DNA from: Bacteroidales bacterium
GTDB lineage: Bacteria; Bacteroidota; Bacteroidia; Bacteroidales; Bacteroidaceae
Length of the DNA stretch: 45,126 nucleotides
Assembly: GCA_012517855.1 (NCBI GenBank)
Contig: JAAYUD010000026.1
Coordinates: 1 to 45,126 of the forward strand
Direction of reading: 5' to 3'
Shown: piece after piece, positions 34,877 through 43,656 of the stretch
Numbering within the stretch: the first letter of the stretch is position 1
How the letters are laid out: each line of letters opens with the position of its first letter
Notes under the pieces: model-generated
What the model saw: only the letters and a program-made list of their open reading frames with translations
The model's database searches: none
What the model was told of the DNA's origin: nothing
Made by a program: the position numbers and the translations under genes

Positions 34877-35476
34877 TTATATTTTGTCGGCTTCTATATA
34901 ACCGTTCATCACAGCATAAATGGCAAGGCGCGAAACTGATTTTGTACCAAGTTTATCGATAATATTCTTGCGATGAGTAATAACAGTTGACAACCCTATA
35001 TGCAACCTTTCGGCAATCTCCTTATTGAGGAAGCCCCTTACTATCATTACCAAGACCTCAACTTCGCGTGGAGTAAGATCGTGCTGCCGTTTGTCCCAAT
35101 GCGGAATGCGAGCATCATCCGGATGTTTGTGATGTCCCGTCTGCTCTAACGTCAATAGATGCTTGACAAGTTCTTTTTCGGGTTGATGAATATTGAGCAT
35201 ACGGACATCTTTTAACTGGATAAAATTGTCTTCACCAATCAAGACTATCGTTTTATGGAGTCTACACTGAAAGAAGGAAGAATGATCCATATAAACCTGC
35301 AACGATACAAAATAATGAATAAACATATCCGGTGTATCATCTGTAAAATGAGCAAAAGTATTGAATATCCGCACAGATACTTTTGGCATAATATCAGTGA
35401 TGAGTTGACGCAATCCGATACACGACAACATATTGGAATCTACTATTGCTATTTCGAGGTTTATAGAGTTGTTCAT
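34877..35476 (-). CDS. LuxR-type regulator with degenerate receiver domain
   Basis: This 199-residue protein ends in a LuxR/NarL helix-turn-helix (about 132-195, LTPREVEVLVMIVRGFLNKEIAERLHIGLSTVITHRKNIIDKLG). The first 120 residues follow the receiver fold (LEIAIVDSNMLSCIGLRQLI), but the usual phosphorylation Asp on strand 3 is not recognisable and the acidic pocket is thin. It should therefore be unphosphorylated or respond to another signal. No histidine kinase is beside it. It is the third gene of a minus-strand operon with radA and the FAD oxidoreductase, 3 bases after the latter. The DNA-binding call is firm; target and signal are unknown. Confidence 0.9.
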   Translation of the reverse strand: MNNSINLEIAIVDSNMLSCIGLRQLITDIMPKVSVRIFNTFAHFTDDTPDMFIHYFVSLQVYMDHSSFFQCRLHKTIVLIGEDNFIQLKDVRMLNIHQPEKELVKHLLTLEQTGHHKHPDDARIPHWDKRQHDLTPREVEVLVMIVRGFLNKEIAERLHIGLSTVITHRKNIIDKLGTKSVSRLAIYAVMNGYIEADKI

Positions 35477-35479
35477 TAT

Positions 35480-37066
35480 TTATAGTTTACTGATATACGC
35501 TACAGCAGACTCTGCACACTTTTCACCATCAATAGCAGCCGAAACGATACCACCGGCATAACCGGCACCTTCGCCGCAAGGGAAGAGCCCCTGAAGAGTG
35601 ACATGTTGCATCGTTTCAGGATTTCTCAGAATCCGCACAGGCGATGAAGTACGAGTTTCGACTCCTATCATCACAGCCTCGTTCGTCAGAAAGCCATAAC
35701 TACTCCGACCAAATATTTTAAAGCCTTCACCAAGACGTGAGGATATAAACTCCGGTAACCAAAAATGCAATGGAGAAGAGACAAGTCCCGCACTATACGA
35801 AGAATCGGGTAATTCATAACTCAATTTCTTCTTGACGAAATCATACATTCGTTGTGCCGGAGCAATTTGCTTCATACCACCCTGCTGCCAACAAATACGT
35901 TCCAATTGCTCCTGAAATTGCATCACGGCCAACTCGGGAGCCGTATCGGCATCTTGCTCAGCAGCAATATTCATAGATGGAATATCATCGGGATGAATCT
36001 CGACAACCATACCGGAATTGCTCCAACGCGATCCTCTTGTAGAAGGGGACATTCCATTTACAACCACTTGCTCGGGGCCACTCGCAGCTGGGACTACGAA
36101 ACCGCCGGGACACATGCAAAAGCTATACACGCCACGTCCGGCAACTTGAGTCACGAAACTATATTCGGCAGCGGGCAAATAAGCCCCGCGTCCTTCTTTA
36201 TTATGATATTGAATCTGATCAATGAGAGCTGAAGGATGTTCCAACCGTACACCAATAGCAAGACCTTTGGCTTCCATAGCAATATGATTTCTCGAAAACC
36301 AACGATACACATCTCGGGCCGAATGACCGGTAGCAAGTATAACAGGTCCCATCCAGACGCCGCCTTCGACAGTTTCAATACCGACAACCTTTTCCTCCTT
36401 TATTATCAACCCGCTCATTTTGGTTTGAAAATGCACTTCACCACCACAGGCAACAATAGTATTACGCATATTTTCGATGACCCGGGGCAACTTATCTGTA
36501 CCTATATGGGGATGAGCATCAGCCAATATAGCAGTAGAAGCACCATGCTGACAAAACACATTCAATATTTTATCAACATTGCCACGTTTCTTACTTCGAG
36601 TATAAAGTTTACCATCCGAATAAGCTCCTGCACCCCCTTCTCCAAATGAGTAATTCGATTCAGAATCGACAGTCTGTCTAGTACTTATCAAGGCAATATC
36701 TTTTCTTCGTTCGTGTACATCTTTACCACGTTCCACTACAATGGGACGCAGGCCTAACTCTATGAGCCGTAAAGCAGCAAACAATCCACCGGGGCCGGCT
36801 CCCACAACAATCACCTGTGGTTTGCCCTCCACATTATTATATATGGTTTTCTCATATTCATCATCCGATGGCTGTTCATTAAGGTAAACACGGACTTTCA
36901 AGTTGACAAAAATAGTACGCTGGCGAGCATCTATGCTGCGCTTCAATACCCGAGTTGCCATAATTTGAGAGATAGACAAACCTTTTTCTTTCGAAAGGTA
37001 TTGTTTGAGCTTATCGCTATCTGCGGCGATTTCGGGTAATATTCTCAGTTGATATTCTTGAATCAT
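35480..37066 (-). CDS. FAD-dependent dehydrogenase (COG2509-like)
   Basis: This 528-residue flavoprotein has a leading domain of about 80 residues (MIQEYQLRILPEIAADSDKL, common in this family) followed by a Rossmann FAD motif, VIVVGAGPGGLFAALRLIELG (about 85-105), ending in VVERG. Later motifs are ATGHSARDVYRWF and FPCGEGAGYAGGIVSAAIDG. It resembles the uncharacterised FAD-dependent dehydrogenases found beside radA or as single genes in many phyla. Substrate is unknown; it may act on tRNA or a quinone, but that is a guess. It lies 11 bases after radA and is probably cotranscribed. Confidence 0.9.
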   Translation of the reverse strand: MIQEYQLRILPEIAADSDKLKQYLSKEKGLSISQIMATRVLKRSIDARQRTIFVNLKVRVYLNEQPSDDEYEKTIYNNVEGKPQVIVVGAGPGGLFAALRLIELGLRPIVVERGKDVHERRKDIALISTRQTVDSESNYSFGEGGAGAYSDGKLYTRSKKRGNVDKILNVFCQHGASTAILADAHPHIGTDKLPRVIENMRNTIVACGGEVHFQTKMSGLIIKEEKVVGIETVEGGVWMGPVILATGHSARDVYRWFSRNHIAMEAKGLAIGVRLEHPSALIDQIQYHNKEGRGAYLPAAEYSFVTQVAGRGVYSFCMCPGGFVVPAASGPEQVVVNGMSPSTRGSRWSNSGMVVEIHPDDIPSMNIAAEQDADTAPELAVMQFQEQLERICWQQGGMKQIAPAQRMYDFVKKKLSYELPDSSYSAGLVSSPLHFWLPEFISSRLGEGFKIFGRSSYGFLTNEAVMIGVETRTSSPVRILRNPETMQHVTLQGLFPCGEGAGYAGGIVSAAIDGEKCAESAVAYISKL

Positions 37067-37077
37067 AAATTTGTATC

Positions 37078-38445
37078 TTATCCAAATAGAAAACGAAAAG
37101 CTTCCTCCACTTTCTTGACTGGGACCAATTCTATTTTATATCTATCGCTATTGATATTTTGCATATTATTGTGTGGCAACACAAAATGCTTAAATCCTAA
37201 TTTCTCGGCTTCGCCAATGCGCTGTTCGATTCGATTCACAGGACGGATTTCGCCAGACAGTCCCACTTCACCCGCCATGCAAACTTGACGTTCGATAGCC
37301 GCATCCATATTAGAAGAGAGTATGGCACTTACAACAGAGAGGTCTATTGCAGGATCGTTCACCCTCAGTCCACCTGCAATATTGAGAAATACATCTTTTT
37401 GAGCAAGCTTGAAACCTACTCTTTTTTCGAGTACGGCAAGTAGCATATTCATCCGTCGCAAATCAAATCCGGTAGCCAAATGTTGCGGATAACCATAAAC
37501 AGCCGAGCTGACCAACGCCTGAGTTTCAATTAAAAAAGGACGAATACCATCTACCGCCGAAGCAATAGCTACACCACTCATCTCTTCATGTCCTTCCGAA
37601 AGCAGTAATTCCGACGGATTGTTCACTTCCCGCAACCCACTCTGCCGCATTTCATAAATACCTAGCTCGGACGTACTTCCAAAACGATTCTTTATACTAC
37701 GCAAAATACGATACATATAATGCTGATCGCCTTCAAACTGCAAGACGGTATCGACAATATGTTCCAATACTTTAGGTCCTGCAATAGTTCCCTCCTTATT
37801 AATATGTCCTATCAAAATAACTGCCGTATGCGTTTCTTTAGCAAACTTCAATATCGACACAGCACATTCTCTGACTTGAGACAGACTACCCGGAGACGAA
37901 TCGATTATTTCAGTCGAAATGGTTTGGATAGAATCGATAATAACAATTTCAGGTTTTGTATTTTTAATATGAGTATAAATCTCTTCAAGTGACGTTTCAC
38001 AAAGAATCAAACAACCACTTCCACCACCGACAAGACGATTGGCACGAAGTTTCAACTGATTGGCACTTTCTTCGCCCGACACATAAAGAACACGTTTTTC
38101 GGACATCTTCATAACGGTCTGCAACACCAAGGTCGACTTACCGATACCCGGTTCACCACCTATCAGCACCAATGAACCAGGTACAAGTCCACCGCCCAAT
38201 ACACGGTTCAATTCCTCGTCATGCATATCAATACGAGGATCGTCTTTTGTTTCTATCGCATCGAGGGCTATCGGTTTGGATTTGACGGGGTCCATCCCGG
38301 TTGCTACCCGTTGAGGTCCCGATTCTTTACGAACCACCTGCTCTACATAGGTATTCCACTCGCCACACGAAGGACATTTGCCTACCCACCTAGGCGATTC
38401 TTGTCCACAATTATTACAGACATAAACCGTTTTTTCTTTCGCCAT
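37078..38445 (-). CDS. radA: DNA repair protein RadA
   Basis: This roughly 455-residue helicase promotes branch migration in homologous recombination. The layout is normal: a four-cysteine zinc finger (Cys10, Cys13, Cys24, Cys27), a RecA-like ATPase with Walker A GGEPGIGKSTLVLQ (about 95-108), the RadA motif IKNRFGSTSELGIYEM (about 245-260), and a Lon-like C-terminal domain ending in KVEEAFRFLFG. An ATG one codon earlier (38448) is also possible. It heads an operon with the FAD oxidoreductase and the LuxR protein. A good promoter (38466-38497) lies just upstream. Confidence 0.97.
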   Translation of the reverse strand: MAKEKTVYVCNNCGQESPRWVGKCPSCGEWNTYVEQVVRKESGPQRVATGMDPVKSKPIALDAIETKDDPRIDMHDEELNRVLGGGLVPGSLVLIGGEPGIGKSTLVLQTVMKMSEKRVLYVSGEESANQLKLRANRLVGGGSGCLILCETSLEEIYTHIKNTKPEIVIIDSIQTISTEIIDSSPGSLSQVRECAVSILKFAKETHTAVILIGHINKEGTIAGPKVLEHIVDTVLQFEGDQHYMYRILRSIKNRFGSTSELGIYEMRQSGLREVNNPSELLLSEGHEEMSGVAIASAVDGIRPFLIETQALVSSAVYGYPQHLATGFDLRRMNMLLAVLEKRVGFKLAQKDVFLNIAGGLRVNDPAIDLSVVSAILSSNMDAAIERQVCMAGEVGLSGEIRPVNRIEQRIGEAEKLGFKHFVLPHNNMQNINSDRYKIELVPVKKVEEAFRFLFG

Positions 38446-38465
38446 CATTTACTAATTATAGACAA

Positions 38466-38497
38466 CAAAGATAATGCAAGCAGAAAGCAATAACAAA
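38466..38497 (-). promoter_or_regulatory. Promoter of the radA operon
   Basis: TTTG (38494-38497) and TATCTTTG (38466-38473) on the minus strand are 20 bases apart, one more than the ideal 19. Start of transcription would be near 38459. Confidence 0.7.
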
Positions 38498-38545
38498 AAT
38501 ATCACAAGATTTATTTAATATCAACAACGCAGAGATAAGTTATAT

Positions 38546-39583
38546 TTACTCTCTTGTTATTTCGCCAACAATAGAATGCATCATTTTTTCTCGCACTTCT
38601 TCCGGAGAATAACCGTGCCCGAGCAAAAACATCAATTTGGTAAGAGCCGATTCTGTTGTCGAATCGTAGCCGCTGACACAGCCTGACTGAATGAGTTGAA
38701 AACCGGTTTCATATTTCGACATATCCACACAACCCCCAAGACATTGAGTCACATTGACAACGACAACCCCTCTTTTGCTTGCTCTACAAATAGCATCTAC
38801 CAACCATGATTCATGAGGAGCATTACCCGATCCAAATGTTTCAAGGATCAATCCCTTCAAACCTGGTATATCGAATATTGTATCAACTACATATTTCTGA
38901 ATACCGGGAAATAATTTAAGAATCAACACATTGGTATCCAAATAATAATGAGGAACTAAATGAGTAACTACTGCCCGATGACAATAATGGGGAGAATATC
39001 TGATATGAATGCCGGCTTCTGCCAGGAACGGATAATTGTATGAACGAAAAGCATTGAAATTTTCGGCATTGATTTTTGTCGTACGATTACCCCTCATCAG
39101 ATGACTCTCAAAAAATACGCACACTTCGGGAATCATCGGATTACCATTTTCGTCTTGAGCCGAGGCTATTTCGATACTCGTCATGAGATTTTCTTTACCA
39201 TCGGTGCGCACTTTACCGATAGGAAGTTGAGATCCTGTCAACACAACGGGTTTTCTAAGCCCTTCAAGCATAAAACTGAGGGCAGAAGCTGTATAAGCCA
39301 TTGTATCAGTTCCATGTAGAATAACAAAACCACTAAAGCGTTCGTAATTTTCTTCAATAATACGAACAATCTTTCGCCAAGCATCAGGATTAATATCCGA
39401 AGAATCAATCGGTGGTTCAAACTGAACAGATTCAATCGGGAAGCCCAACGATTTTAATTCGGGAACGTGCTTTTGTAACTGTTCAAAATTAAAATTTTCG
39501 AGTGCGCCCGTTTGCACATTTTCTATCATGCCGATTGTGCCGCCAGTATAGATTAAGAGTATAGACGTGTTTTTATTATTCAT
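38546..39583 (-). CDS. ansA: Type I L-asparaginase
   Basis: ATG 39583 gives 345 residues with no signal peptide, which points to the cytoplasmic type I enzyme. It hydrolyses asparagine to aspartate and ammonia. The catalytic motif is IYTGGTIGMI (Thr13 and Thr16, the second being the likely nucleophile), with the triad residues LHGTDTMAYT (Thr92, Asp93) and the lysine in PIGKVRTDGKENL. The rest follows AnsA throughout. The aspartate it releases feeds the aspartokinase encoded by the divergent thrA operon. A -7 box, TATCTTTG (39611-39618), lies 27 bases upstream. Confidence 0.95.
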   Translation of the reverse strand: MNNKNTSILLIYTGGTIGMIENVQTGALENFNFEQLQKHVPELKSLGFPIESVQFEPPIDSSDINPDAWRKIVRIIEENYERFSGFVILHGTDTMAYTASALSFMLEGLRKPVVLTGSQLPIGKVRTDGKENLMTSIEIASAQDENGNPMIPEVCVFFESHLMRGNRTTKINAENFNAFRSYNYPFLAEAGIHIRYSPHYCHRAVVTHLVPHYYLDTNVLILKLFPGIQKYVVDTIFDIPGLKGLILETFGSGNAPHESWLVDAICRASKRGVVVVNVTQCLGGCVDMSKYETGFQLIQSGCVSGYDSTTESALTKLMFLLGHGYSPEEVREKMMHSIVGEITRE

Positions 39584-39610
39584 GTACCATTTTGTTATTG
39601 TATAACACCG

Positions 39611-39618
39611 CAAAGATA
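39611..39618 (-). promoter_or_regulatory. -7 box of ansA
   Basis: TATCTTTG on the minus strand matches TAnnTTTG. The -33 position at 19 bases does not show TTTG. It lies in the 419-base gap that also contains the thr leader. Confidence 0.5.
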
Positions 39619-39741
39619 ATAAAATTAATATGATTCATATCATTTTGATATGTAATTCTTTAAGTTATTTGAAAAATAATACTTAATGATAAAATAAATC
39701 AAAAAATGCTGTTAGAATGATAGAATAAATAAAATAATTCT

Positions 39742-39749
39742 TACCTTTG
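39742..39749 (+). promoter_or_regulatory. -7 box of the thr leader transcript
   Basis: TACCTTTG at 39742-39749 matches the -7 consensus exactly, with a start of transcription expected near 39756, about 20 bases before the leader ORF. The -33 element is not clear (AT-rich). Confidence 0.65.
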
Positions 39750-39775
39750 TCGCATCAAATTAAAAATAAAACAGA

Positions 39776-39844
39776 ATGTTATCAATGTACTATCCACATA
39801 CGGTCACTGCTATGATGACAATGGGTATGACCCTTAGGGGTTAA
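39776..39844 (+). CDS. Threonine/methionine-rich leader peptide of the thr operon
   Basis: This 22-codon ORF, MLSMYYPHTVTAMMTMGMTL followed by Arg-Gly, begins 27 bases after the -7 box. It holds Thr at positions 9, 11, 15 and 19, encoded by ACG, ACT, ACA and ACC, and Met at positions 1, 4, 13, 14, 16 and 18. There is no Ile and no Lys. These are the two end products that both come from homoserine, whose synthesis the downstream genes carry out. Ribosome stalling on these codons would couple charged tRNA levels to the structures that follow. It lies about 160 bases before thrA. The peptide itself need not have a function. I know of no described equivalent in Bacteroides, but I cannot search. 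Confidence 0.72.
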   Translation: MLSMYYPHTVTAMMTMGMTLRG

Positions 39845-39920
39845 GGATAGTTTTTGTGTATCTGCGTGATCCACGCTTGCAAGGGCAAGCAAAATCAATT
39901 CTTCTAAATTCTTTTTATTT
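39790..39920 (+). promoter_or_regulatory. Putative attenuator RNA upstream of thrA
   Basis: Several pairings can be drawn. CTATCC (39790-39795, inside the leader ORF) matches GGATAG (39845-39850). CCTTA (39833-39837) matches TAAGG (39842-39846). GCGTG (39864-39868) matches CACGC (39872-39876). GCTTGC (39875-39880) matches GCAAGC (39885-39890), and the last two overlap, so they exclude each other. The U-rich stretch near 39911-39923 would follow the last hairpin after 20 bases. CCCTT (39832-39836) can also pair with AAGGG (39881-39885). A switch is plausible, but I have not resolved which fold is the terminator. Confidence 0.5.
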
Positions 39921-40002
39921 TTGTTTAATCCACATTCAACATGTTACTCTTTTTAAAGCTGTAATCAAATCAGTAAGAGGAGTTCGATAAATAAGATTCG
40001 TT

Positions 40003-42438
40003 ATGATAGTAATGAAATTCGGAGGAACTTCTGTTGGTTCCGCAAAAAGCATCTTAAATGTAAAAAAGATAGTTGAGTCCGCTCAAAAACCTATAATAGT
40101 TGTTGTTTCGGCACTTGGCGGCATTACCGATAAATTAATTCAAACGTCAAAAATGGCAGCCCAAGGCGACCCGGCTTTCCAAGAATTATTTGACGAAATC
40201 ATTGCTCGCCACAGGGAAATGATCGCACAAGTTATTCCGGTTGGAGTTGAACGCAATACACTGAGCCGCCAAGTAGAAGTTTTACTCAACGAACTAAATG
40301 GTATATTTCATGGCATATACCTGATAAAAGATCTATCCAATAAGACATCAAATACAATAGTTAGTTATGGCGAACGGATCTCTTCGCTCATCGTAGCTAC
40401 ATTAATAAAAGATGCCAAACATTACGATTCCAGAGAGTTTATTAAGACGGAATACAAACATTCCAAACACTTTCTTGATAAAGAATTGACAAACGAGCTA
40501 ATTAGTAAAACTTTTCAGACTCTTCCTCAAGTGGCTGTTGTCCCCGGATTTATTTCTACCGATAAAAATACCGGAGACATTACTAACCTCGGCCGTGGAG
40601 GTTCCGACTATACAGCTGCAATTATTGCAGCAGAGCTAAATGCCGAGCAATTAGAAATTTGGACTGACGTAGATGGCTTTATGACAGCCGATCCACGTGT
40701 CATCTCTTCAGCTTATACCATCAAAGAATTGACTTATGTAGAAGCAACAGAGTTATGTAATTTCGGAGCAAAAGTTGTTTACCCTCCTACCATCTACCCC
40801 GTATGCCACAAGAACATTCCAATATTGGTAAAGAACACTTTTAATCCGGAAGCTGCAGGAACGATTATCAAACAGGAAGTAAGTATCTCCGAAGGAAAAG
40901 CCATCAAAGGCATTTCTTCTATCAACGACACAGCGCTCATCACTGTTCAAGGACTTGGCATGGTTGGTGTAATCGGTGTCAATCATCGTATTTTCAGAGA
41001 ATTGGCAAGAAGTGGTATCAGCGTATTCCTGGTATCACAGGCTTCTTCGGAAAACAGCACATCTATCGGCGTACGAAATGCCGATGCGGACATTGCCTGT
41101 GAAGTACTAAACCAAGAGTTTTCAAAAGAAATCGAAATAGGAGAAATATCTCCCATCCAAGCAGAAAAGAATTTAGCAACGGTAGCTATCGTAGGAGAAC
41201 ACATGAAACATACCCCTGGCATTGCCGGAAAGCTTTTCGGCACACTGGGACGCGACGGTATCAACGTGATAGCCTGTGCACAAGGTGCTTCCGAAACAAA
41301 CATTTCATTCGTAGTTGATGCAAAGCAGTTGCGCAAATCACTTAATGTCATCCACGATTCTTTTTTCCTCTCAGAGTACCAAGTGCTCAATCTTTTCATC
41401 TGTGGACATGGCACCGTAGGCGGTAGCCTCATTAAACAAATAAGCCAACAACAGAAAAAGTTGATGACTGAAAACGGGTTACGCCTCAATGTTGTAGGCA
41501 TAACCGATTCGCACTATGCTCTATTTACACGCAGTGGAATAGACCTCAGTAACTACGAAGAAGAAATGAAAGAGAAGGGAATCGAAAGTTCTCCCCAAAT
41601 AATCAGAGACGAGGTTATTGGCATGAACATTTTCAATTCCGTATTCGTAGATTGCACTGCCAGCCCTGCAGTAGCGGGATTGTATGAAGACTTTCTGGAA
41701 CACAATATTTCGGTCGTTGCTGCCAACAAAATAGCAGCCTCTTCGGCTTACGACAACTATGTCGCACTCAAACAAACGGCACGGCGACGTGGTGTAAAGT
41801 TCCTATTCGAAACAAATGTAGGTGCCGGTCTACCTATCATCAACACCATCAATGACCTAATACACAGTGGTGACAAAATATTGAAGATCGAAGCAGTATT
41901 ATCTGGCACACTGAATTATATATTCAACAGAATCAGTGCAGAAATTCCTTTTAGCGAAACAATAAAAATGGCACAATGTGAACATTATTCCGAACCTGAC
42001 CCTCGCATAGACTTGAGTGGGAAGGATGTGATTCGCAAATTGCTCATTCTCTCTCGCGAAGCCGGCTACCGCTTGGAATTCGATGACATCGAAAAGCATC
42101 TTTTCATCCCCGAAAGTTATTTCAAAGGCACGCTCGAAGAGTTTTGGGAAAAGATCCCTTTGCTTGATGCCGACTTTGAAGCCCGCCGCCAGATTCTTGA
42201 AGCTCAACAAAAGCATTGGCGCTTCATCGCGACTTTCGAGAATGGTAAGGCTTCTGTTGGATTACAAGAAGTAAATGCCGACTCGCCATTCTATGCACTC
42301 GAAGGAAGCAATAACATCATCCTACTGACGACACAGAGATATCATGAATATCCGATGATGATTCAAGGTTATGGTGCTGGTGCAAGCGTAACTGCCGCAG
42401 GTGTTTTTGCCGACATAATGGGTATCGCAAATGTTTAG
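40003..42438 (+). CDS. thrA: Bifunctional aspartokinase / homoserine dehydrogenase
   Basis: This 811-residue enzyme catalyses the first and third steps from aspartate to homoserine. The N-terminal aspartokinase starts at KFGGTSVG (about 4-11), with NLGRGGSDYTAAIIAAELNA near 200. Two ACT-type regulatory domains lie near 315-455, with GVIGVNHRIFRELARSGISV and GIAGKLFGTLGRDGINV. They would bind threonine for feedback inhibition. The homoserine dehydrogenase half starts near 462 with LFICGHGTVGGSLIKQI (NAD(P) site), followed by NKIAASS and the signature VLSGTLNYIFN. The length matches E. coli ThrA (about 820). A purine-rich binding site (AGAGGAG) is seen upstream. It begins the thr operon. The call is certain. 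Confidence 0.98.
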   Translation: MIVMKFGGTSVGSAKSILNVKKIVESAQKPIIVVVSALGGITDKLIQTSKMAAQGDPAFQELFDEIIARHREMIAQVIPVGVERNTLSRQVEVLLNELNGIFHGIYLIKDLSNKTSNTIVSYGERISSLIVATLIKDAKHYDSREFIKTEYKHSKHFLDKELTNELISKTFQTLPQVAVVPGFISTDKNTGDITNLGRGGSDYTAAIIAAELNAEQLEIWTDVDGFMTADPRVISSAYTIKELTYVEATELCNFGAKVVYPPTIYPVCHKNIPILVKNTFNPEAAGTIIKQEVSISEGKAIKGISSINDTALITVQGLGMVGVIGVNHRIFRELARSGISVFLVSQASSENSTSIGVRNADADIACEVLNQEFSKEIEIGEISPIQAEKNLATVAIVGEHMKHTPGIAGKLFGTLGRDGINVIACAQGASETNISFVVDAKQLRKSLNVIHDSFFLSEYQVLNLFICGHGTVGGSLIKQISQQQKKLMTENGLRLNVVGITDSHYALFTRSGIDLSNYEEEMKEKGIESSPQIIRDEVIGMNIFNSVFVDCTASPAVAGLYEDFLEHNISVVAANKIAASSAYDNYVALKQTARRRGVKFLFETNVGAGLPIINTINDLIHSGDKILKIEAVLSGTLNYIFNRISAEIPFSETIKMAQCEHYSEPDPRIDLSGKDVIRKLLILSREAGYRLEFDDIEKHLFIPESYFKGTLEEFWEKIPLLDADFEARRQILEAQQKHWRFIATFENGKASVGLQEVNADSPFYALEGSNNIILLTTQRYHEYPMMIQGYGAGASVTAAGVFADIMGIANV

Positions 42439-42441
42439 ATT

Positions 42442-43656
42442 ATGAAACACATTATTATATTAGGAGACGGTATGGCCGACTGGCCAGTAGAATCGTTAGA
42501 GAACAAGACGTTATTGCAATATGCCCACACTCCCTATATGGACAAATTAGCAGAAATGGGATGCAATGGTCGTTTAAAGACTGTCGCAGATGGCTTCCAC
42601 CCTGGGAGCGAAGTTGCCAATCTCTCCATCTTAGGTTACAACCTACCTAAAGTTTACGAAGGTCGTGGACCGCTCGAAGCAGCCAACATAGGCGTACAAC
42701 TAGAGCCCGGCGATATGGCGATGCGTTGCAATATTATTTGTATCGAAAAAGACGTTATCAAAAACCACTCTGCAGGTCATATTACAACCGAAGAAGCCGA
42801 TATTCTAGTGAAATACCTGCAAGAGAAGTTAGGTAATGAGCGAATCCATTTCTATACCGGCGTACAATATCGCCATCTGTTGGTTATTAAAGGGGGAGAT
42901 AAACATCTTGACTGTACACCTCCTCACGACGTACCTCTCAAGCCCTTCCGCCCCTTAATGGTAAAACCTCTCACAACCGAGGCTAAGCCCACCGCAGACA
43001 TACTCAATGAACTTATACTCAAATCGCAAGAGCTCCTCAAGACTCATCCACTCAACCTGAAACGTATCGCAGAAGGTAAAGACCCGGCCAATAGTATATG
43101 GCCCTGGTCACCGGGATATCGTCCGCAGATGGAACCCTTCAACGAAGTTTTTCCTAATGTTAAAAAAGGGAGTGTAATCTCGGCCGTTGACTTGATAAAC
43201 GGCATAGGCTATTATGCCGGACTAAAAAGGATTCATGTAGTAGGTGCCACTGGATTATACAACACCAACTACGAAGGCAAAGCCGCTGCGGCTATAGAAG
43301 CATTGAAAGATGAAGACTTTGTATACCTACATATAGAGGCAAGCGACGAGGCCGGTCACGAAGGCGACATTCCTCTCAAGCTTCAAACCATAGAAAATTT
43401 AGACAAGCGCATTGTCGGTCCGATTTATGAGGCCGTCAAAGATTGGAACGAGAAAGTAGCTATTGCCGTACTGCCCGACCACCCTACGCCATGCGAACTT
43501 CGGACTCATACGGCCGATCCCATCCCCTTTTTAATATGGTATAGAGGAATCAAACCCGATGAGGTTAAGTATTTCAACGAAGTAGATGCCTGTAACGGTA
43601 TATATGGACTAATGAAAGAAAATCAATTTATCAATGAATTCATGAAAGAACGATGA
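42442..43656 (+). CDS. ApgM-like phosphoglycerate-mutase-family protein, likely homoserine kinase
   Basis: This 404-residue protein belongs to the cofactor-independent phosphoglycerate mutase family (archaeal type), in the alkaline phosphatase superfamily. The metal site and nucleophile are seen as ILGDGMADWP (Asp9), HPGSEVANLSILGY (Ser56), EASDEAGHEGD (about 297-307) and LPDHPTPCELRTHTADP (about 348-364). It lies between thrA and thrC, with 3 and -4 bases of spacing, in the slot of homoserine kinase. A canonical GHMP-type thrB is not present. Work on Bacteroides thetaiotaomicron genetics supports homoserine kinase activity for this PGM-like protein, which fits this operon. A role in glycolysis instead cannot be ruled out from the sequence alone. 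Confidence 0.88.
   Translation: MKHIIILGDGMADWPVESLENKTLLQYAHTPYMDKLAEMGCNGRLKTVADGFHPGSEVANLSILGYNLPKVYEGRGPLEAANIGVQLEPGDMAMRCNIICIEKDVIKNHSAGHITTEEADILVKYLQEKLGNERIHFYTGVQYRHLLVIKGGDKHLDCTPPHDVPLKPFRPLMVKPLTTEAKPTADILNELILKSQELLKTHPLNLKRIAEGKDPANSIWPWSPGYRPQMEPFNEVFPNVKKGSVISAVDLINGIGYYAGLKRIHVVGATGLYNTNYEGKAAAAIEALKDEDFVYLHIEASDEAGHEGDIPLKLQTIENLDKRIVGPIYEAVKDWNEKVAIAVLPDHPTPCELRTHTADPIPFLIWYRGIKPDEVKYFNEVDACNGIYGLMKENQFINEFMKER

Noticed and set aside
39790-39920. Riboswitch instead of a peptide attenuator in the thrA leader
   Set aside because: I see no conserved riboswitch core such as a lysine or SAM aptamer, while the Thr/Met-coding ORF gives a direct explanation.
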